Below, one piece after another: positions 9,512 to 18,724 of a stretch of 64,000 nucleotides of DNA (position 1 is the first letter of the stretch; each line of letters starts with the position of its first letter). The notes beneath the pieces are model-generated. The model was not told the origin of the DNA and made no database searches. It saw nothing but the letters and a program-made list of their open reading frames with translations. The position numbers were made by a program, and so were the translations under genes. The DNA comes from Alteromonadaceae bacterium (GTDB lineage: Bacteria > Pseudomonadota > Gammaproteobacteria > Enterobacterales > Alteromonadaceae), in the NCBI GenBank assembly GCA_014872785.1, contig WKFJ01000014.1, forward strand, positions 1 through 64,000, given 5' to 3'.

Positions 9512-9571
9512 GTGTCCGCAACAACAAAATCTGCGGAACTATAAATAATAACAATTGAAGGGGATGATATT

Positions 9572-9844
9572 GTGAACAAATCTCAACTTATTGATGCCAT
9601 TGCTGAGGCTGCTGACATTTCTAAAGCTGCTGCGAGCCGCGCACTGGACGGATTTACTGACACTGTAACTGAAGCGCTTAAAAACGACGACAGCGTAGTG
9701 TTGGTTGGTTTTGGTACTTTTTCTGTAAGAGAACGTGCAGCGCGTAGTGGTCGTAACCCTCAGACTGGTGAGACGATTGAGATTTCTGCTGCTAAAGTTC
9801 CTTCATTCAAGGCTGGTAAAGCGCTTAAAGACGCGTGTAACTAA
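9572..9844 (+). CDS. hupB: Histone-like nucleoid protein HU, beta type
   Basis: HU bends DNA and compacts the nucleoid. The 90-residue protein starts at GTG, preceded by a strong AAGGGGA. It begins [21 protein letters not shown] and has the conserved [22 protein letters not shown] segment, which forms the DNA-binding arm with its intercalating proline, ending [12 protein letters not shown]. The position after lon is the standard gammaproteobacterial location of hupB. It ends at a strong terminator. Confidence 0.98.
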   Translation: MNKSQLIDAIAEAADISKAAASRALDGFTDTVTEALKNDDSVVLVGFGTFSVRERAARSGRNPQTGETIEISAAKVPSFKAGKALKDACN

Positions 9845-9871
9845 TTAGCTATCGAAAGCAATTTCGAAGAT

Positions 9872-9899
9872 AAAAGGCGATTTTATAATCGCCTTTTTT
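9872..9899 (+). terminator. Intrinsic terminator after hupB
   Basis: AAAAGGCGATT (9872-9882) pairs with AATCGCCTTTT (9887-9897) around loop TTAT, and the right arm runs on into a T-run. Confidence 0.9.
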
Positions 9900-10004
9900 G
9901 TGTCTTACGGAAGCTCTTACAGTGTAGTCTTAGAGTCGATGTTTCTAGAACTGAATTGTTCTTACCTTTCGTTTCCTACTATTCAACTTTTTTACCGTTT
10001 ATTT

Positions 10005-10043
10005 TTGCTGCGAGTCGCATGATTGCTATATAATGCGCCCTCG
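10005..10043 (+). promoter_or_regulatory. Candidate sigma-70 promoter of ppiD with GC-rich discriminator
   Basis: TTGCTG (10005-10010), an 18-nt spacer and a perfect TATAAT (10029-10034) are followed by GCGCCCTCG. The transcript would have a ~50-nt leader before ppiD. Confidence 0.55.
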
Positions 10044-10093
10044 AAAATATTTATCAGTGTATAAAAACCAGTATTAAGTGAGTTAACCACAAC

Positions 10094-11980
10094 ATGTTGG
10101 AAAAAATAAGAGAAGGCGCCACAGGATTTTGGGCCAAAGTTATCCTAGGGGTAGTTGCCCTGAGTTTCGTATTTGCGGGTGTCGGTAGCTATATCACGTC
10201 TAGTAATGACGTACCTGCAGCGTTAGTAAATGGTGATACTATAAGTACCGTCACATTTGAGCGTGCATATCAAGCTGAGCGCAACAGAATGGAATCGCAA
10301 TTAGGTGACGCATTCGCACAGCTTGCAAACAATCCTCAATACCTACAGGGGTTTCGTCAAGATGTCCTCACTAGGTTAGTAAATGACAAGTTAATAGACC
10401 AGAAAGCTAAAAATTTAGGGTTGAGAGTAAGTGATGAACAACTCAGAAAGACGCTATTGGAAATGCCTGAATTTCAGGTGGGTGGTCAATTTAATAACGA
10501 TCGTTTTCAAGCACTGATTCGTCAAGCTGGCTTCTCACCGGCAGAATTCCGTGATTATCTGCGTACTGAGCTGACTAGACAACAGTTGAGCCGAGCGGTT
10601 GCTTTAAGTGAATTTGCACTACCTTCAGAAGCTGAATCCATATTAAAGCTGCAAAAGCAAACCCGCGATGCACGTTATGTAACGATTAACAAAGACCTTT
10701 TCGTAGCTGATACAGAAGTTAGTCAAGAAGAGTTGCAGTCTTACTATAATGAAAATATCGCAGATTTCGATACTGAAGAGACTGTTAGCGTTGAATTCAT
10801 CGAGCTAAAAGCCAATGATTTAGTTGCTGAAGCAGTCGTTGCAGAAGATGAGATTCTTACTTATTACGAAGAAAACAGTGCAAGTTACATCTCTGAAGCA
10901 CAAGTGCGAACTTCTCATATACTCGTGGAGTTAGGTGAAGACGAAGCGGCTGCTGAGACAAGAGCCAACGACCTACTAGCGCAAATTAAAAACGGTGCTG
11001 ATTTTGCTGAACTAGCGAATTCCAGTTCTGACGACACCTTTAGTGGTGAACAAGGCGGTGATCTAGATTGGTTTGGCAAAGATGTAATGGATCCTGCTTT
11101 TGAAGAGGCGGCTTTTGCACTGGCTAATATCGGAGATGTTTCTGACGTAGTTCGCAGTGAATTTGGATTCCACATTATAAAGTTAACGGATGTTAAGCCT
11201 GAGCAAGTTGAACCTCTTGAGAATGTAAGAGAGGACATCACCACGTTTCTGAAAGAAGAAAAAGCAACTGAGCGCTACATTGAGTTACAACAAGAGATGG
11301 CGAGCCTAGCGTTTGAAATTCCAGAAAATCTAGATGAAATTGCTGTCGTATTAAATAGCGAAATCCAGACGACAGAATCTGTTTCAAGAAATAGCGCCAC
11401 CGGCACATTGGCAAACCAAGAGGTATTGGCTGCACTATTCTCACCTGAGCTAATAGAAGATGGTGTGAACAGTGATGTGATTGACATTGCAGATGACCAT
11501 TCGGTTGTTGTCCGAGTTGCCAGTCACCAGCCACAGCGTACTCAATCGCTTGAAGAAGTTACAGCGGTTATTCGTGAAGCCTTAGTGGCAGAAAAGGCAC
11601 AAGAACAAGCTAAAGCATGGGCTGAAACACTTGCCGGTACTGTAGTAGAAAATGAAGAACAAGCCAGTGCGTTACTAACCGAGAAAACGCTAGAATGGAA
11701 TGCTGTTGAAGCAATGGAAAGATTTGGCAGCGGCGCGCCACGTGAAGTCAGTTCTGAAGTTTTCAAAATGGCAGTTGCAAACGAGCTTAAAACAGTTGAG
11801 TTGTTCAACGGCGATGTGGCATTGGTACAGCTTCTGGCAATCAATGAAACTAGCGCTGTAGAAGAGTCTGAAAAGTCTTCTACTCAAGAGCGTCTAGCCT
11901 CTAATAACAGCCAACAAAGCTACCAAAGCTTGATCACCGCGCTCAACGATGCGGCTGAAGTCGAGTTATCTGTGCAATAA
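10094..11980 (+). CDS. ppiD: Periplasmic folding chaperone PpiD (SurA/parvulin family)
   Basis: PpiD is anchored in the inner membrane near the Sec translocon and assists proteins entering the periplasm. The 628 residues start with a short cytosolic tail and one transmembrane anchor (about 12-34, ending FVFAGVGSYI). A SurA-like N-terminal chaperone region follows (about 35-200). One parvulin-type rotamase domain spans roughly 267-370, from VRTSHILVEL to GFHIIKLTDV. A long C-terminal region follows. The length matches the family (~620). It closes the tig-to-ppiD block. Confidence 0.95.
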   Translation: MLEKIREGATGFWAKVILGVVALSFVFAGVGSYITSSNDVPAALVNGDTISTVTFERAYQAERNRMESQLGDAFAQLANNPQYLQGFRQDVLTRLVNDKLIDQKAKNLGLRVSDEQLRKTLLEMPEFQVGGQFNNDRFQALIRQAGFSPAEFRDYLRTELTRQQLSRAVALSEFALPSEAESILKLQKQTRDARYVTINKDLFVADTEVSQEELQSYYNENIADFDTEETVSVEFIELKANDLVAEAVVAEDEILTYYEENSASYISEAQVRTSHILVELGEDEAAAETRANDLLAQIKNGADFAELANSSSDDTFSGEQGGDLDWFGKDVMDPAFEEAAFALANIGDVSDVVRSEFGFHIIKLTDVKPEQVEPLENVREDITTFLKEEKATERYIELQQEMASLAFEIPENLDEIAVVLNSEIQTTESVSRNSATGTLANQEVLAALFSPELIEDGVNSDVIDIADDHSVVVRVASHQPQRTQSLEEVTAVIREALVAEKAQEQAKAWAETLAGTVVENEEQASALLTEKTLEWNAVEAMERFGSGAPREVSSEVFKMAVANELKTVELFNGDVALVQLLAINETSAVEESEKSSTQERLASNNSQQSYQSLITALNDAAEVELSVQ

Positions 11981-12005
11981 GCACTAGTACGAAAATAAAT
12001 CGTTA

Positions 12006-12032
12006 AAAAGTCGGCTGGTGCCGACTTTTTTA
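12006..12032 (+). terminator. Intrinsic terminator after ppiD
   Basis: AAAAGTCGGC (12006-12015) pairs with GCCGACTTTT around loop TGGT, with a T-run. The sap operon converges from the right and ends at 12101. Confidence 0.85.
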
Positions 12033-12100
12033 TTTCCAAGACTCTTTATTTCAAATTCATGACAGAATTAGATGAGCAACTGCTCATAACAGCGCTGTTA

Positions 12101-12895
12101 CTAATCTTCCAGCAGTTTACTTTCAACAAATGATTGATGGGAAGCAATGAGCTTTTTCATGTAATCGCTTTTAGGCCAATTAAATACAACATCGGTTTTG
12201 CCAGATTCAATGATATTGCCATTTTGCAACACAATGACCCGATCGCTAATATGGCGCACTATCCCTAAATTGTGTGAGATAAACACGTAGCTTAACCCTA
12301 AATCCTTTTGCAGCTGCATAAACAGATTTACCATCTGTGAGCGCACTGATGGGTCTAGCGCTGCAAATGGTTCATCGGCTACGATGATCTGAGGATTGAG
12401 TATTAACGCCCTTGCGAGCGCGACACGCTGTCTTTGACCGTCAGACAACATATGACGATAGAAGTAAGCATGCTCTCTTAACAACCCTACCTGACGAAGT
12501 GTGCTGTAAATCTTGTCTTGACGGCTCTTGGTATCGAGATCGGTATTCAACTTCAGGGGTTCATCGAGAATAGTCCCAACGGTAACAGCAGGGTTCAGCG
12601 ACTCTTGAGAGTGTTGGAAGATCATTCGAATATTCAGACTGCGCTGTTTTAAGTTTCTTTGACGCAAGCGCTGTCCGTTTAATAATATTTGTCCGGATGT
12701 CGGAGGTTGAACGCCGACTAACAGGTTGGCTAAAGTGGTTTTCCCTGAACCGTTATCTCCAATAACAGCAAGTGTCTCACCCGCATTTATATCAAAATTA
12801 ATCGGCCCAAGTTGAAATACCTTTTTCTTTTGCCACCAGTTGTCTCTGCTAGTGCGCGCAAAACTAAGATTTTTAACCGTAAGTAATGTCGTCAT
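12101..12895 (-). CDS. sapF: Peptide ABC transporter ATPase SapF
   Basis: One of the two ATPases of the SapABCDF importer, linked in enterobacteria to antimicrobial-peptide resistance and in E. coli to putrescine export. The 264 residues have an intact Walker A GDNGSGKT (46-53), signature LSDGQ (151-155), Walker B with catalytic Glu in VADEP (173-177) and a SHNLG switch histidine. The start overlaps the sapD stop as ATGA, showing coupling. It is the last gene of the pspF-sapABCDF run. The substrate cannot be told from the sequence. Confidence 0.88.
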   Translation of the reverse strand: MTTLLTVKNLSFARTSRDNWWQKKKVFQLGPINFDINAGETLAVIGDNGSGKTTLANLLVGVQPPTSGQILLNGQRLRQRNLKQRSLNIRMIFQHSQESLNPAVTVGTILDEPLKLNTDLDTKSRQDKIYSTLRQVGLLREHAYFYRHMLSDGQRQRVALARALILNPQIIVADEPFAALDPSVRSQMVNLFMQLQKDLGLSYVFISHNLGIVRHISDRVIVLQNGNIIESGKTDVVFNWPKSDYMKKLIASHQSFVESKLLED

Positions 12896-13887
12896 CTAAT
12901 CGGCCTATGTAGAGGAAAGTGACAACTATAGTGGTGTTCGTGAATACGGCGCATCGAAGGTATCTTTACACATTCCTTTTGTGCTCTTGGGCAACGCGGC
13001 CCCAATCGGCAACCAGTAGGCAAATGCTGCAAGGTTGGGATAGTGCCGGGTAACGCAGATAAATCAGACTTGGGCAAAAGATCCTTAGAGAAGCTTGGGG
13101 CACTGTCTAATAGTGCCTTAGTGTAAGGGTGTAGTGGACGTTTTCGCAGTTTTTTTAATCGACCAGCTTCTACAGTTTGACCGCAGTAAAGCACTGTCAT
13201 AGTTTGTGCCATAGAAGAAATCGCGAGTAAGTCGTGGCTTACGAAGAGAATACTGAGGCCTTTGGTTTGATTCAGCCTGGCGAGTAGTTTGAGAATTTGT
13301 CCCTTCGTCGTGGTTTCCATGCCGCGAGTCGGATCATCGGCAATTAACAGTTTAGGCTCTGATACTAGTGCCATCGCTATCATAAACTTTTGGCAAATAT
13401 CATCAGGAATTTGATGAGGGAAACTCTTCAAACACAAATCGTGATTCTTTATGCCCACTTTTTGTAGTTGTCTTGTCACTAATTGCTTTCTTCGTTGTCG
13501 CCTTTGCCAAAACCAACCTCTACCTATGAGAAAATCAGGAATGGTTTCTTCGAGCTGCTCACCTAAGGAGGCCGTCGGATCCAGCGAACTTACTGGGTTC
13601 TGGAAGATGACTGCGATTTCATCCTTTACCACATTTCGCCGTTTAGATTGATTCAATCCCAGCAAGTCCTGGCCGCGCCAGTTCATTCGGTCTGCGGTGA
13701 GCTGCCATCCCTCATTTATCGCGCCTACTATGGATTTGACGACAAGACTTTTGCCTGAACCAGACTCACCGACGAGTGCTCTTACTTCATTAGCTTCCAT
13801 ACTGAGGTTTATTTTATCGAGCGCTTTGACCCAGCCATTCGCCGTTTCTATTTCTAGTGTTAAATTTTTAATGTCTAACAGAGGCAC
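12892..13887 (-). CDS. sapD: Peptide ABC transporter ATPase SapD, with a non-canonical Walker B
   Basis: Second ATPase of the Sap system, 331 residues. Walker A GESGSGKS is intact at 40-47. The signature region reads PDDICQK instead of an LSGGQ form, and the Walker B segment reads LLIADDP, with Asp185 where ABC ATPases normally have the catalytic Glu. E. coli SapD also has a weak signature but, as I recall it, keeps the Glu. A C-terminal oligopeptide-transporter-type cysteine region (GCRLGPRCPRAQKEC) is present. The residues suggest that SapF carries most of the hydrolysis, as an inference. sapC ends 9 nt upstream of the start. Confidence 0.9.
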   Translation of the reverse strand: MPLLDIKNLTLEIETANGWVKALDKINLSMEANEVRALVGESGSGKSLVVKSIVGAINEGWQLTADRMNWRGQDLLGLNQSKRRNVVKDEIAVIFQNPVSSLDPTASLGEQLEETIPDFLIGRGWFWQRRQRRKQLVTRQLQKVGIKNHDLCLKSFPHQIPDDICQKFMIAMALVSEPKLLIADDPTRGMETTTKGQILKLLARLNQTKGLSILFVSHDLLAISSMAQTMTVLYCGQTVEAGRLKKLRKRPLHPYTKALLDSAPSFSKDLLPKSDLSALPGTIPTLQHLPTGCRLGPRCPRAQKECVKIPSMRRIHEHHYSCHFPLHRPIR

Positions 13888-13896
13888 GTTTCGCTC

Positions 13897-14790
13897 CTAG
13901 TGTCTCAAGCGATTGCGAAGAGCAGAACGCAAACCATCACCGACGATATTGACCGATACGATGACTAAAAATATGGCAGCTCCCGGTGCAGCTATACTCC
14001 AAGGAGCGATATAGGCAACGTCGAGCCCTTCAGAAAGCATTGCTCCCAATTCAGCCACGGGAGCTTGTACTCCTAAACTTAAAAAACCCAACGCACTGAT
14101 ATCAAGAATAGCGATACTCAGAGCCAAAGTGCCCTGTACCACCAACATTTCGATCATATTGGGTAGAATAGAATGTATGAAAATGTGCATTGAAGAAGCC
14201 CCATCTAAACGAGCGGCGATGACGTACTCTTTTTCCATTTCCGCTCTCACGAAGTCGCGCGTGTAGTGAATAAACTGAGGAATAAGAGCGAGCGTGATGG
14301 CCCACATAGAGTTGACCAAGCCTGGGCCTAAGATAGCTACGATGATAATGGCGATCAACAGTGTTGGAATAGCCATTGTTGAGTCAAGTAGATGGTTTAG
14401 AAAACTACTGCGAACGCCCCTGTTCATACCAGCAAAGGCGCCAATAAACACACCGACTAACATCGCCATTAATACCAGAAATATACTGATACCGAAGGTG
14501 ACTCTGCTGCCGTAAATCACACGAGTTAAGACGTCTCTTCCAAGGGCGTCGGTGCCAAGCATGTAGCTGATACCACCGTTAGGTGCCCACGCTGGCGGGA
14601 TAAGTAGGGCATCGGTATTTTGCTCTACTGGTGAGTAGGGAGTAACGAAAGGACCCACCAAAATGACAACAATAAAGAATATGAGCGCACACAGGCCGAC
14701 AAACGCCACATGGCTTTTCTTAAACTCCTGCCACGTCTGTGACATTGGAGACGGATACTGTTCTTCTTGGTATAGACTAGATTTTAACAC
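13897..14790 (-). CDS. sapC: Peptide ABC transporter permease SapC
   Basis: A 297-residue inner-membrane permease of the DppC/SapC type. It has a first transmembrane helix near 30-50, the family segment LGTDALGRDVLTRVIYGSRVT, five further hydrophobic helices and the EAA-loop sequence EYVIAARLDGASSM, which contacts the ATPases. The start lies 14 nt inside the end of sapB. It pairs with SapB to form the pore. Confidence 0.92.
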   Translation of the reverse strand: MLKSSLYQEEQYPSPMSQTWQEFKKSHVAFVGLCALIFFIVVILVGPFVTPYSPVEQNTDALLIPPAWAPNGGISYMLGTDALGRDVLTRVIYGSRVTFGISIFLVLMAMLVGVFIGAFAGMNRGVRSSFLNHLLDSTMAIPTLLIAIIIVAILGPGLVNSMWAITLALIPQFIHYTRDFVRAEMEKEYVIAARLDGASSMHIFIHSILPNMIEMLVVQGTLALSIAILDISALGFLSLGVQAPVAELGAMLSEGLDVAYIAPWSIAAPGAAIFLVIVSVNIVGDGLRSALRNRLRH

Positions 14791-15808
14791 GTTGTCTGTT
14801 CAATCTTTTAGGGTCGATCAACTTGTGCATAATGTCGATGGACACGGTAAATATTACCACTAACCCAGCTACGGCCAACATACCGGCTCTGATTGCGGGG
14901 TAGTCTCCCTGATAGATAGCTTGAATAAGCCAATTACCTATGCCGGGCCAGGAAAAAATAGTTTCGACGATCATCGCGTTGGTCAAAAGTGTCGTAAACT
15001 GCAATGCCAGTTGAGGCATAATAGGCAAAATCGCATTGCGTATACCATGCCTAAATATAACCTGTGAGTGATTTAAACCTCTGGTATAGGCCGCTTTGAT
15101 ATATTCCTGCGACATAACTTCAATCACAGAGCGTCGAGTAATTCTCAAGATGATGGTGCTGGTTACAATACTGATAGACAGTGTGGGCAATAGCATATGC
15201 AACATTGCATCTTTTATTGCCTCCCCTTTATCAGCGAGATCGGAACGTAGTATGTCCAGTATGATAAAACCAGTTTGATGGGGAATGTCATACAGAAGAC
15301 TTAATCGCCCGGAAATAGGAAACCAACCTAGTTGTAAGGCAAAAACGATAATGAATAAAAGCGCGAGCCAAAACACCGGTACTGAATAGCCCAATAAACT
15401 GACAGAAAAAATCGTGTAGTCGGTTAACTTGTTGTGGTTCAGGCCAGCGATGAAGCCAAGCGGAATGCCAATTAGTAAAGACAAGATTAACGCATATGCG
15501 CTCAGTTCAATACTCGCTGGCAGGAATGTCGAAATTTCTTGTAGAAGAGGTTCATTTGAGGCGAAGCTGATGCCCCATTCTCCTTGCCAAAGTAATTCTA
15601 AATAGCGAATAAACTGTAAAAACGCTCCTTGGTCAAATTGGTAATATTCAAAAGATTGCAACCGTTCAGATTCGGTGGAAAAACGAACTCCTGATAGGTT
15701 GGTCAGTTCATCACCAGGAAACAGAAAAGCCAAATAAAACGATGCCAAACAAAGAACCAACAATGTGAATATCAATAGATTTAAACGTCGCAGCAAGTAG
15801 TAGGTCAT
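14777..15808 (-). CDS. sapB: Peptide ABC transporter permease SapB
   Basis: A 343-residue DppB-type permease. It has an N-terminal transmembrane helix after MTYYLLRRLN, a large periplasmic loop, then five more helices. The EAA-type loop is SQEYIKAAYTRGLNHSQVIFRH. Its start overlaps the sapA stop as ATGA (15805-15808), so translation is coupled. Length and topology match SapB. Confidence 0.92.
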   Translation of the reverse strand: MTYYLLRRLNLLIFTLLVLCLASFYLAFLFPGDELTNLSGVRFSTESERLQSFEYYQFDQGAFLQFIRYLELLWQGEWGISFASNEPLLQEISTFLPASIELSAYALILSLLIGIPLGFIAGLNHNKLTDYTIFSVSLLGYSVPVFWLALLFIIVFALQLGWFPISGRLSLLYDIPHQTGFIILDILRSDLADKGEAIKDAMLHMLLPTLSISIVTSTIILRITRRSVIEVMSQEYIKAAYTRGLNHSQVIFRHGIRNAILPIMPQLALQFTTLLTNAMIVETIFSWPGIGNWLIQAIYQGDYPAIRAGMLAVAGLVVIFTVSIDIMHKLIDPKRLNRQRVKI

Positions 15809-17433
15809 TGCAGCTTTTTCACCCCGCCAAATCGAATACCACCAAACGGGTTGATATCAAGGTTGGTCACGTCGTTGCGAAACGCCTGATAGCGATAGGC
15901 ATGAGCTATCGGTACCAAAGGCATTTGGTCAGCAACTATAGCGTTTGCTGTTTGATATAACGCGGCACGGGTTTCTACGTCGTCATACGTCAATGCTTCG
16001 TTGATAACTTCATCATAGAGAGGGTTACACCATTTTGCCCTGTTAGTACCTGATTCAATTGCTGCACAGCTTAAAAGAGGGCGGTAAAAGTTATCGGGGT
16101 CACCGTTGTCGGCTGACCAACCAATAAGCACAGAATCATGGGCTCCACCTTGCAGGCGACGTCGAAAATTAGACCATTCAAAGCTGACAATATTGACCGT
16201 TATGCCTACTTGTTCCAGGTAGCCCTGAATCAATTCCGCCATCATCAGTGCATTAGGGTTGTAAGTGCGCTCAACCGGCATCGCCCAAATATCCATTTCG
16301 AAGTCACTACCAATATTGTTCTTTTCTAATAACTCTCGAGCCATTAACGGATTGTAACTGGCGTCGCGTAAATCAGCTTGATACGCCCAAGAGGAAGGCG
16401 GAATCAATCCTGTCGCTTTAATTGCACTACCGAAATACACGGCTTCAAGAATGGTCGTTTTGTCAATTGCCATTGCGAGCGCGCGTCTCACCTCTGGGTT
16501 GTCAAATGGTGCCTTTGACGTATTAAATGCCCAATATCCTACGTTGAGACCTGGTTTCTCGTCTAACACCAAGTTATTTCTTTCCCGAATGATATCTAGT
16601 TCGCTATGGGCAGGTAAAGAAATCACATCGCATTCGCCTGTCATTAGCTTCGCCAGCCTCAATGAACTCGATGGTGTGATGTCATATACTAGCTGCTGAA
16701 CCACGTCTTTCTCTTGCCAATAACCCTCATGGCGAGCGTATCTAATATGACGGTCTTTTTGATACTTAACGAACTTAAACGGTCCTGTACCAATTGGTTC
16801 TTCATCTAATCTTTGAGGGGTATTCTGCGCCAACAGATTTTCAGCGTATTCTTCAGACAATATGATCGCGAAATCGGTGGCTAAGTTGGCCAAAAAAGAG
16901 CTGTCTGGTTTGCTTAGGTGTATTTCTACGCGGTAACCGTTGATGCGTACGACATCTTTAATAAGACTGTCTAGGCCAAGACTAAAGAAATAGGGGTATT
17001 CTGCGTCTGAGATATTGTGAAATGGGTGATTCTTGTCGCGCCACCTATTGATACTAAACATCACGTCGTTTGCATTAAAAAATCGTGAGGGCTCGTGGTA
17101 CGGCGTGGTGTGAAATGATACTTGTTTGCGCAGCTGAAACGTGTAAATCAAGCCGTCTCTACTTACTTTCCAGCTAGAGGCCAGCCCAGGGACAATCTTA
17201 CTGGTTTGTGGGTCAAACTCTAATAATCGGTCGTACAACTGATGCGAAGAAGCATCCACAGTCGTGCCAGAAGTGTCAAGTTGAGGGTTAAACGTAGAAG
17301 GACTCCCCTCAGAACAATAAACAATGCCGCTTTTTCGTAAATTAGCGTTACTGTGCTCTAGACAACCAGCCAAAAACCATACTGCAACAAGCGCAAAGTA
17401 TTTCACCAGCGTATCTAGCACTAACCTAGTCAT
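15805..17433 (-). CDS. sapA: Periplasmic peptide-binding lipoprotein SapA
   Basis: Solute-binding protein (SBP family 5) that delivers ligands to SapBC. The 542 residues carry a lipoprotein signal with lipobox LAGC (Cys24), so it is membrane-tethered, whereas the enterobacterial SapA I recall is a free periplasmic protein. Family-5 hallmarks are LDTSGTTVDASSHQLYDRLLEFD and GTGPFKFVKYQKD. The start codon lies within the last 8 nt of pspF, so the sap operon appears translationally linked to pspF. Confidence 0.9.
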   Translation of the reverse strand: MTRLVLDTLVKYFALVAVWFLAGCLEHSNANLRKSGIVYCSEGSPSTFNPQLDTSGTTVDASSHQLYDRLLEFDPQTSKIVPGLASSWKVSRDGLIYTFQLRKQVSFHTTPYHEPSRFFNANDVMFSINRWRDKNHPFHNISDAEYPYFFSLGLDSLIKDVVRINGYRVEIHLSKPDSSFLANLATDFAIILSEEYAENLLAQNTPQRLDEEPIGTGPFKFVKYQKDRHIRYARHEGYWQEKDVVQQLVYDITPSSSLRLAKLMTGECDVISLPAHSELDIIRERNNLVLDEKPGLNVGYWAFNTSKAPFDNPEVRRALAMAIDKTTILEAVYFGSAIKATGLIPPSSWAYQADLRDASYNPLMARELLEKNNIGSDFEMDIWAMPVERTYNPNALMMAELIQGYLEQVGITVNIVSFEWSNFRRRLQGGAHDSVLIGWSADNGDPDNFYRPLLSCAAIESGTNRAKWCNPLYDEVINEALTYDDVETRAALYQTANAIVADQMPLVPIAHAYRYQAFRNDVTNLDINPFGGIRFGGVKKLQ

Positions 17434-18523
17434 CTATTGCGTTGTCCAACAAGTTATACTTCTTGAGATATCCTCTGAGTTGATGATAAGTCAATGACAG
17501 TTTTTCTGCAGTTTTTTTCTGATTGTATTGGCTGTCTGCGAGTGCTTGTTTGATTAAATCTATCTCGAAGCTTTGTGACTTTTCTTTTAAATCCACTGGG
17601 AAAATAACCTGCTGCACAGGTGCTGGTGTTTCAGTGGGCGTTGAAACCGCAGAGGACGTTTCGGGCACAGGGACAATTGGTTGTGCTGGAGGCGGTGTAG
17701 GTGCAATACGGTCACTGGTTTTAACTCTGGTTTGAGGTCTGAATTTAGACTCAAACGGATCTAAAATAATATCGTGTACAGGAACATAGGGATTATTAGT
17801 GCGATATACAGAACGTTCCACCACATTTTTAAGTTCCCTAATATTACCGGGCCAGTCGTAGTCCAACAGGGTTTGCTTGGCTTTTTCTGAAAAGCCACTG
17901 AATAATTCCATTTCCATTTCGCGAATCATATTGATAGCGAAATGTTCAGCAAGCACCAAAATATCCTCTCTTCGTTCTCGCAAGGGGGGAAGTGTAATTA
18001 CATCAAAAGCGAGTCTGTCTAATAGGTCGGCCCTAAATTCGCCTGAATCAGCTAATGTCGGTAAGTCTTCATTTGTGGCTGCGACAAGTCGAACATCAAC
18101 TTTTACCGACCTAGAACCACCAACTCGCTCGAACTCACCGTATTCAATTACTCGTAAGAGCTTTTCTTGGATTAAACCGGATGTATTCGCCAGTTCATCT
18201 AAAAACAAAGTACCGTTGTGGGCCACTTCGAATCGACCTTCGCGTCGTTTGCTTGCACCAGTAAATGCTCCAGCCTCGTATCCAAAGAGCTCCGACTCTA
18301 ATAAACTCTCACTAAGTGCCGCACAATTTAATTTAATATAGGGCTGTTCCCAGCGGCTAGATAAGTAATGTAAGCGAGCCGCGATGAGTTCCTTACCGGT
18401 TCCTCGTTCACCAATAATAAGCACTGGCTTATTGAGAGGCGCGATTTGGGAAATTTGTTCCAATACTTCTAAGAAGCTATTGGCCTGACCAATCAAATTA
18501 TCCTGTTGTCTGTAGCGACTCAT
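17426..18523 (-). CDS. pspF: Psp operon transcriptional activator PspF (sigma-54 enhancer-binding protein)
   Basis: PspF activates sigma-54 transcription of the phage-shock operon and is held inactive by PspA. The ATG at 18523 is chosen over an in-frame TTG at 18535, because the TTG lies inside the ribosome-binding site TTGAGGAAA. The protein is then 365 residues and begins MSRYRQQDNLIGQANSFLE. The AAA+ domain has Walker A GERGTGKE (38-45) and the sigma-54 contact loop GAFTGA (85-90). A Pro/Thr-rich linker of about 60 residues, longer than in E. coli PspF (325 residues), precedes the Fis-type helix-turn-helix. There is no N-terminal sensory domain, as expected for PspF. Confidence 0.95.
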   Translation of the reverse strand: MSRYRQQDNLIGQANSFLEVLEQISQIAPLNKPVLIIGERGTGKELIAARLHYLSSRWEQPYIKLNCAALSESLLESELFGYEAGAFTGASKRREGRFEVAHNGTLFLDELANTSGLIQEKLLRVIEYGEFERVGGSRSVKVDVRLVAATNEDLPTLADSGEFRADLLDRLAFDVITLPPLRERREDILVLAEHFAINMIREMEMELFSGFSEKAKQTLLDYDWPGNIRELKNVVERSVYRTNNPYVPVHDIILDPFESKFRPQTRVKTSDRIAPTPPPAQPIVPVPETSSAVSTPTETPAPVQQVIFPVDLKEKSQSFEIDLIKQALADSQYNQKKTAEKLSLTYHQLRGYLKKYNLLDNAIDD

Positions 18524-18537
18524 TAGTTTCCTCAAAA

Positions 18538-18590
18538 ATTGGTCTTTTTCACCAATATCTAGTTTATTCCAAATAATAAGTGAGATTCAC
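18538..18590 (+). promoter_or_regulatory. Inverted repeats in the pspF-pspA gap (candidate PspF upstream sites)
   Basis: ATTGGT (18538-18543) and ACCAAT (18551-18556) form a 6-bp inverted repeat with a pyrimidine-rich spacer. GTGA-GAT-TCAC (18580-18590) forms a second one. Both lie 60-110 nt upstream of the sigma-54 element, the right distance for enhancer-binding sites. Assignment to PspF is an inference from position only. Confidence 0.35.
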
Positions 18591-18649
18591 TAAAATTAGT
18601 AGTTTTATTAAACTCTTTATTTTTCATATAGTTAAAAATATTCTGTATT

Positions 18650-18664
18650 TGGCTCATAACTTGA
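18650..18664 (+). promoter_or_regulatory. Candidate sigma-54 promoter of pspABC
   Basis: TGGCTCATAACTTGA reproduces the -24/-12 layout TGGCACG-N4-TTGC with correct spacing: TGGC and TTG are exact, and only the -12 C is replaced by A. It lies about 60 nt upstream of pspA, opposite to pspF, the expected arrangement for a PspF target. Confidence 0.6.
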
Positions 18665-18724
18665 ATAAAGAATTAGCAAATTAACTAAATGCAATGAGAA
18701 GCAATCATGAGAGGTAATTAGTTT

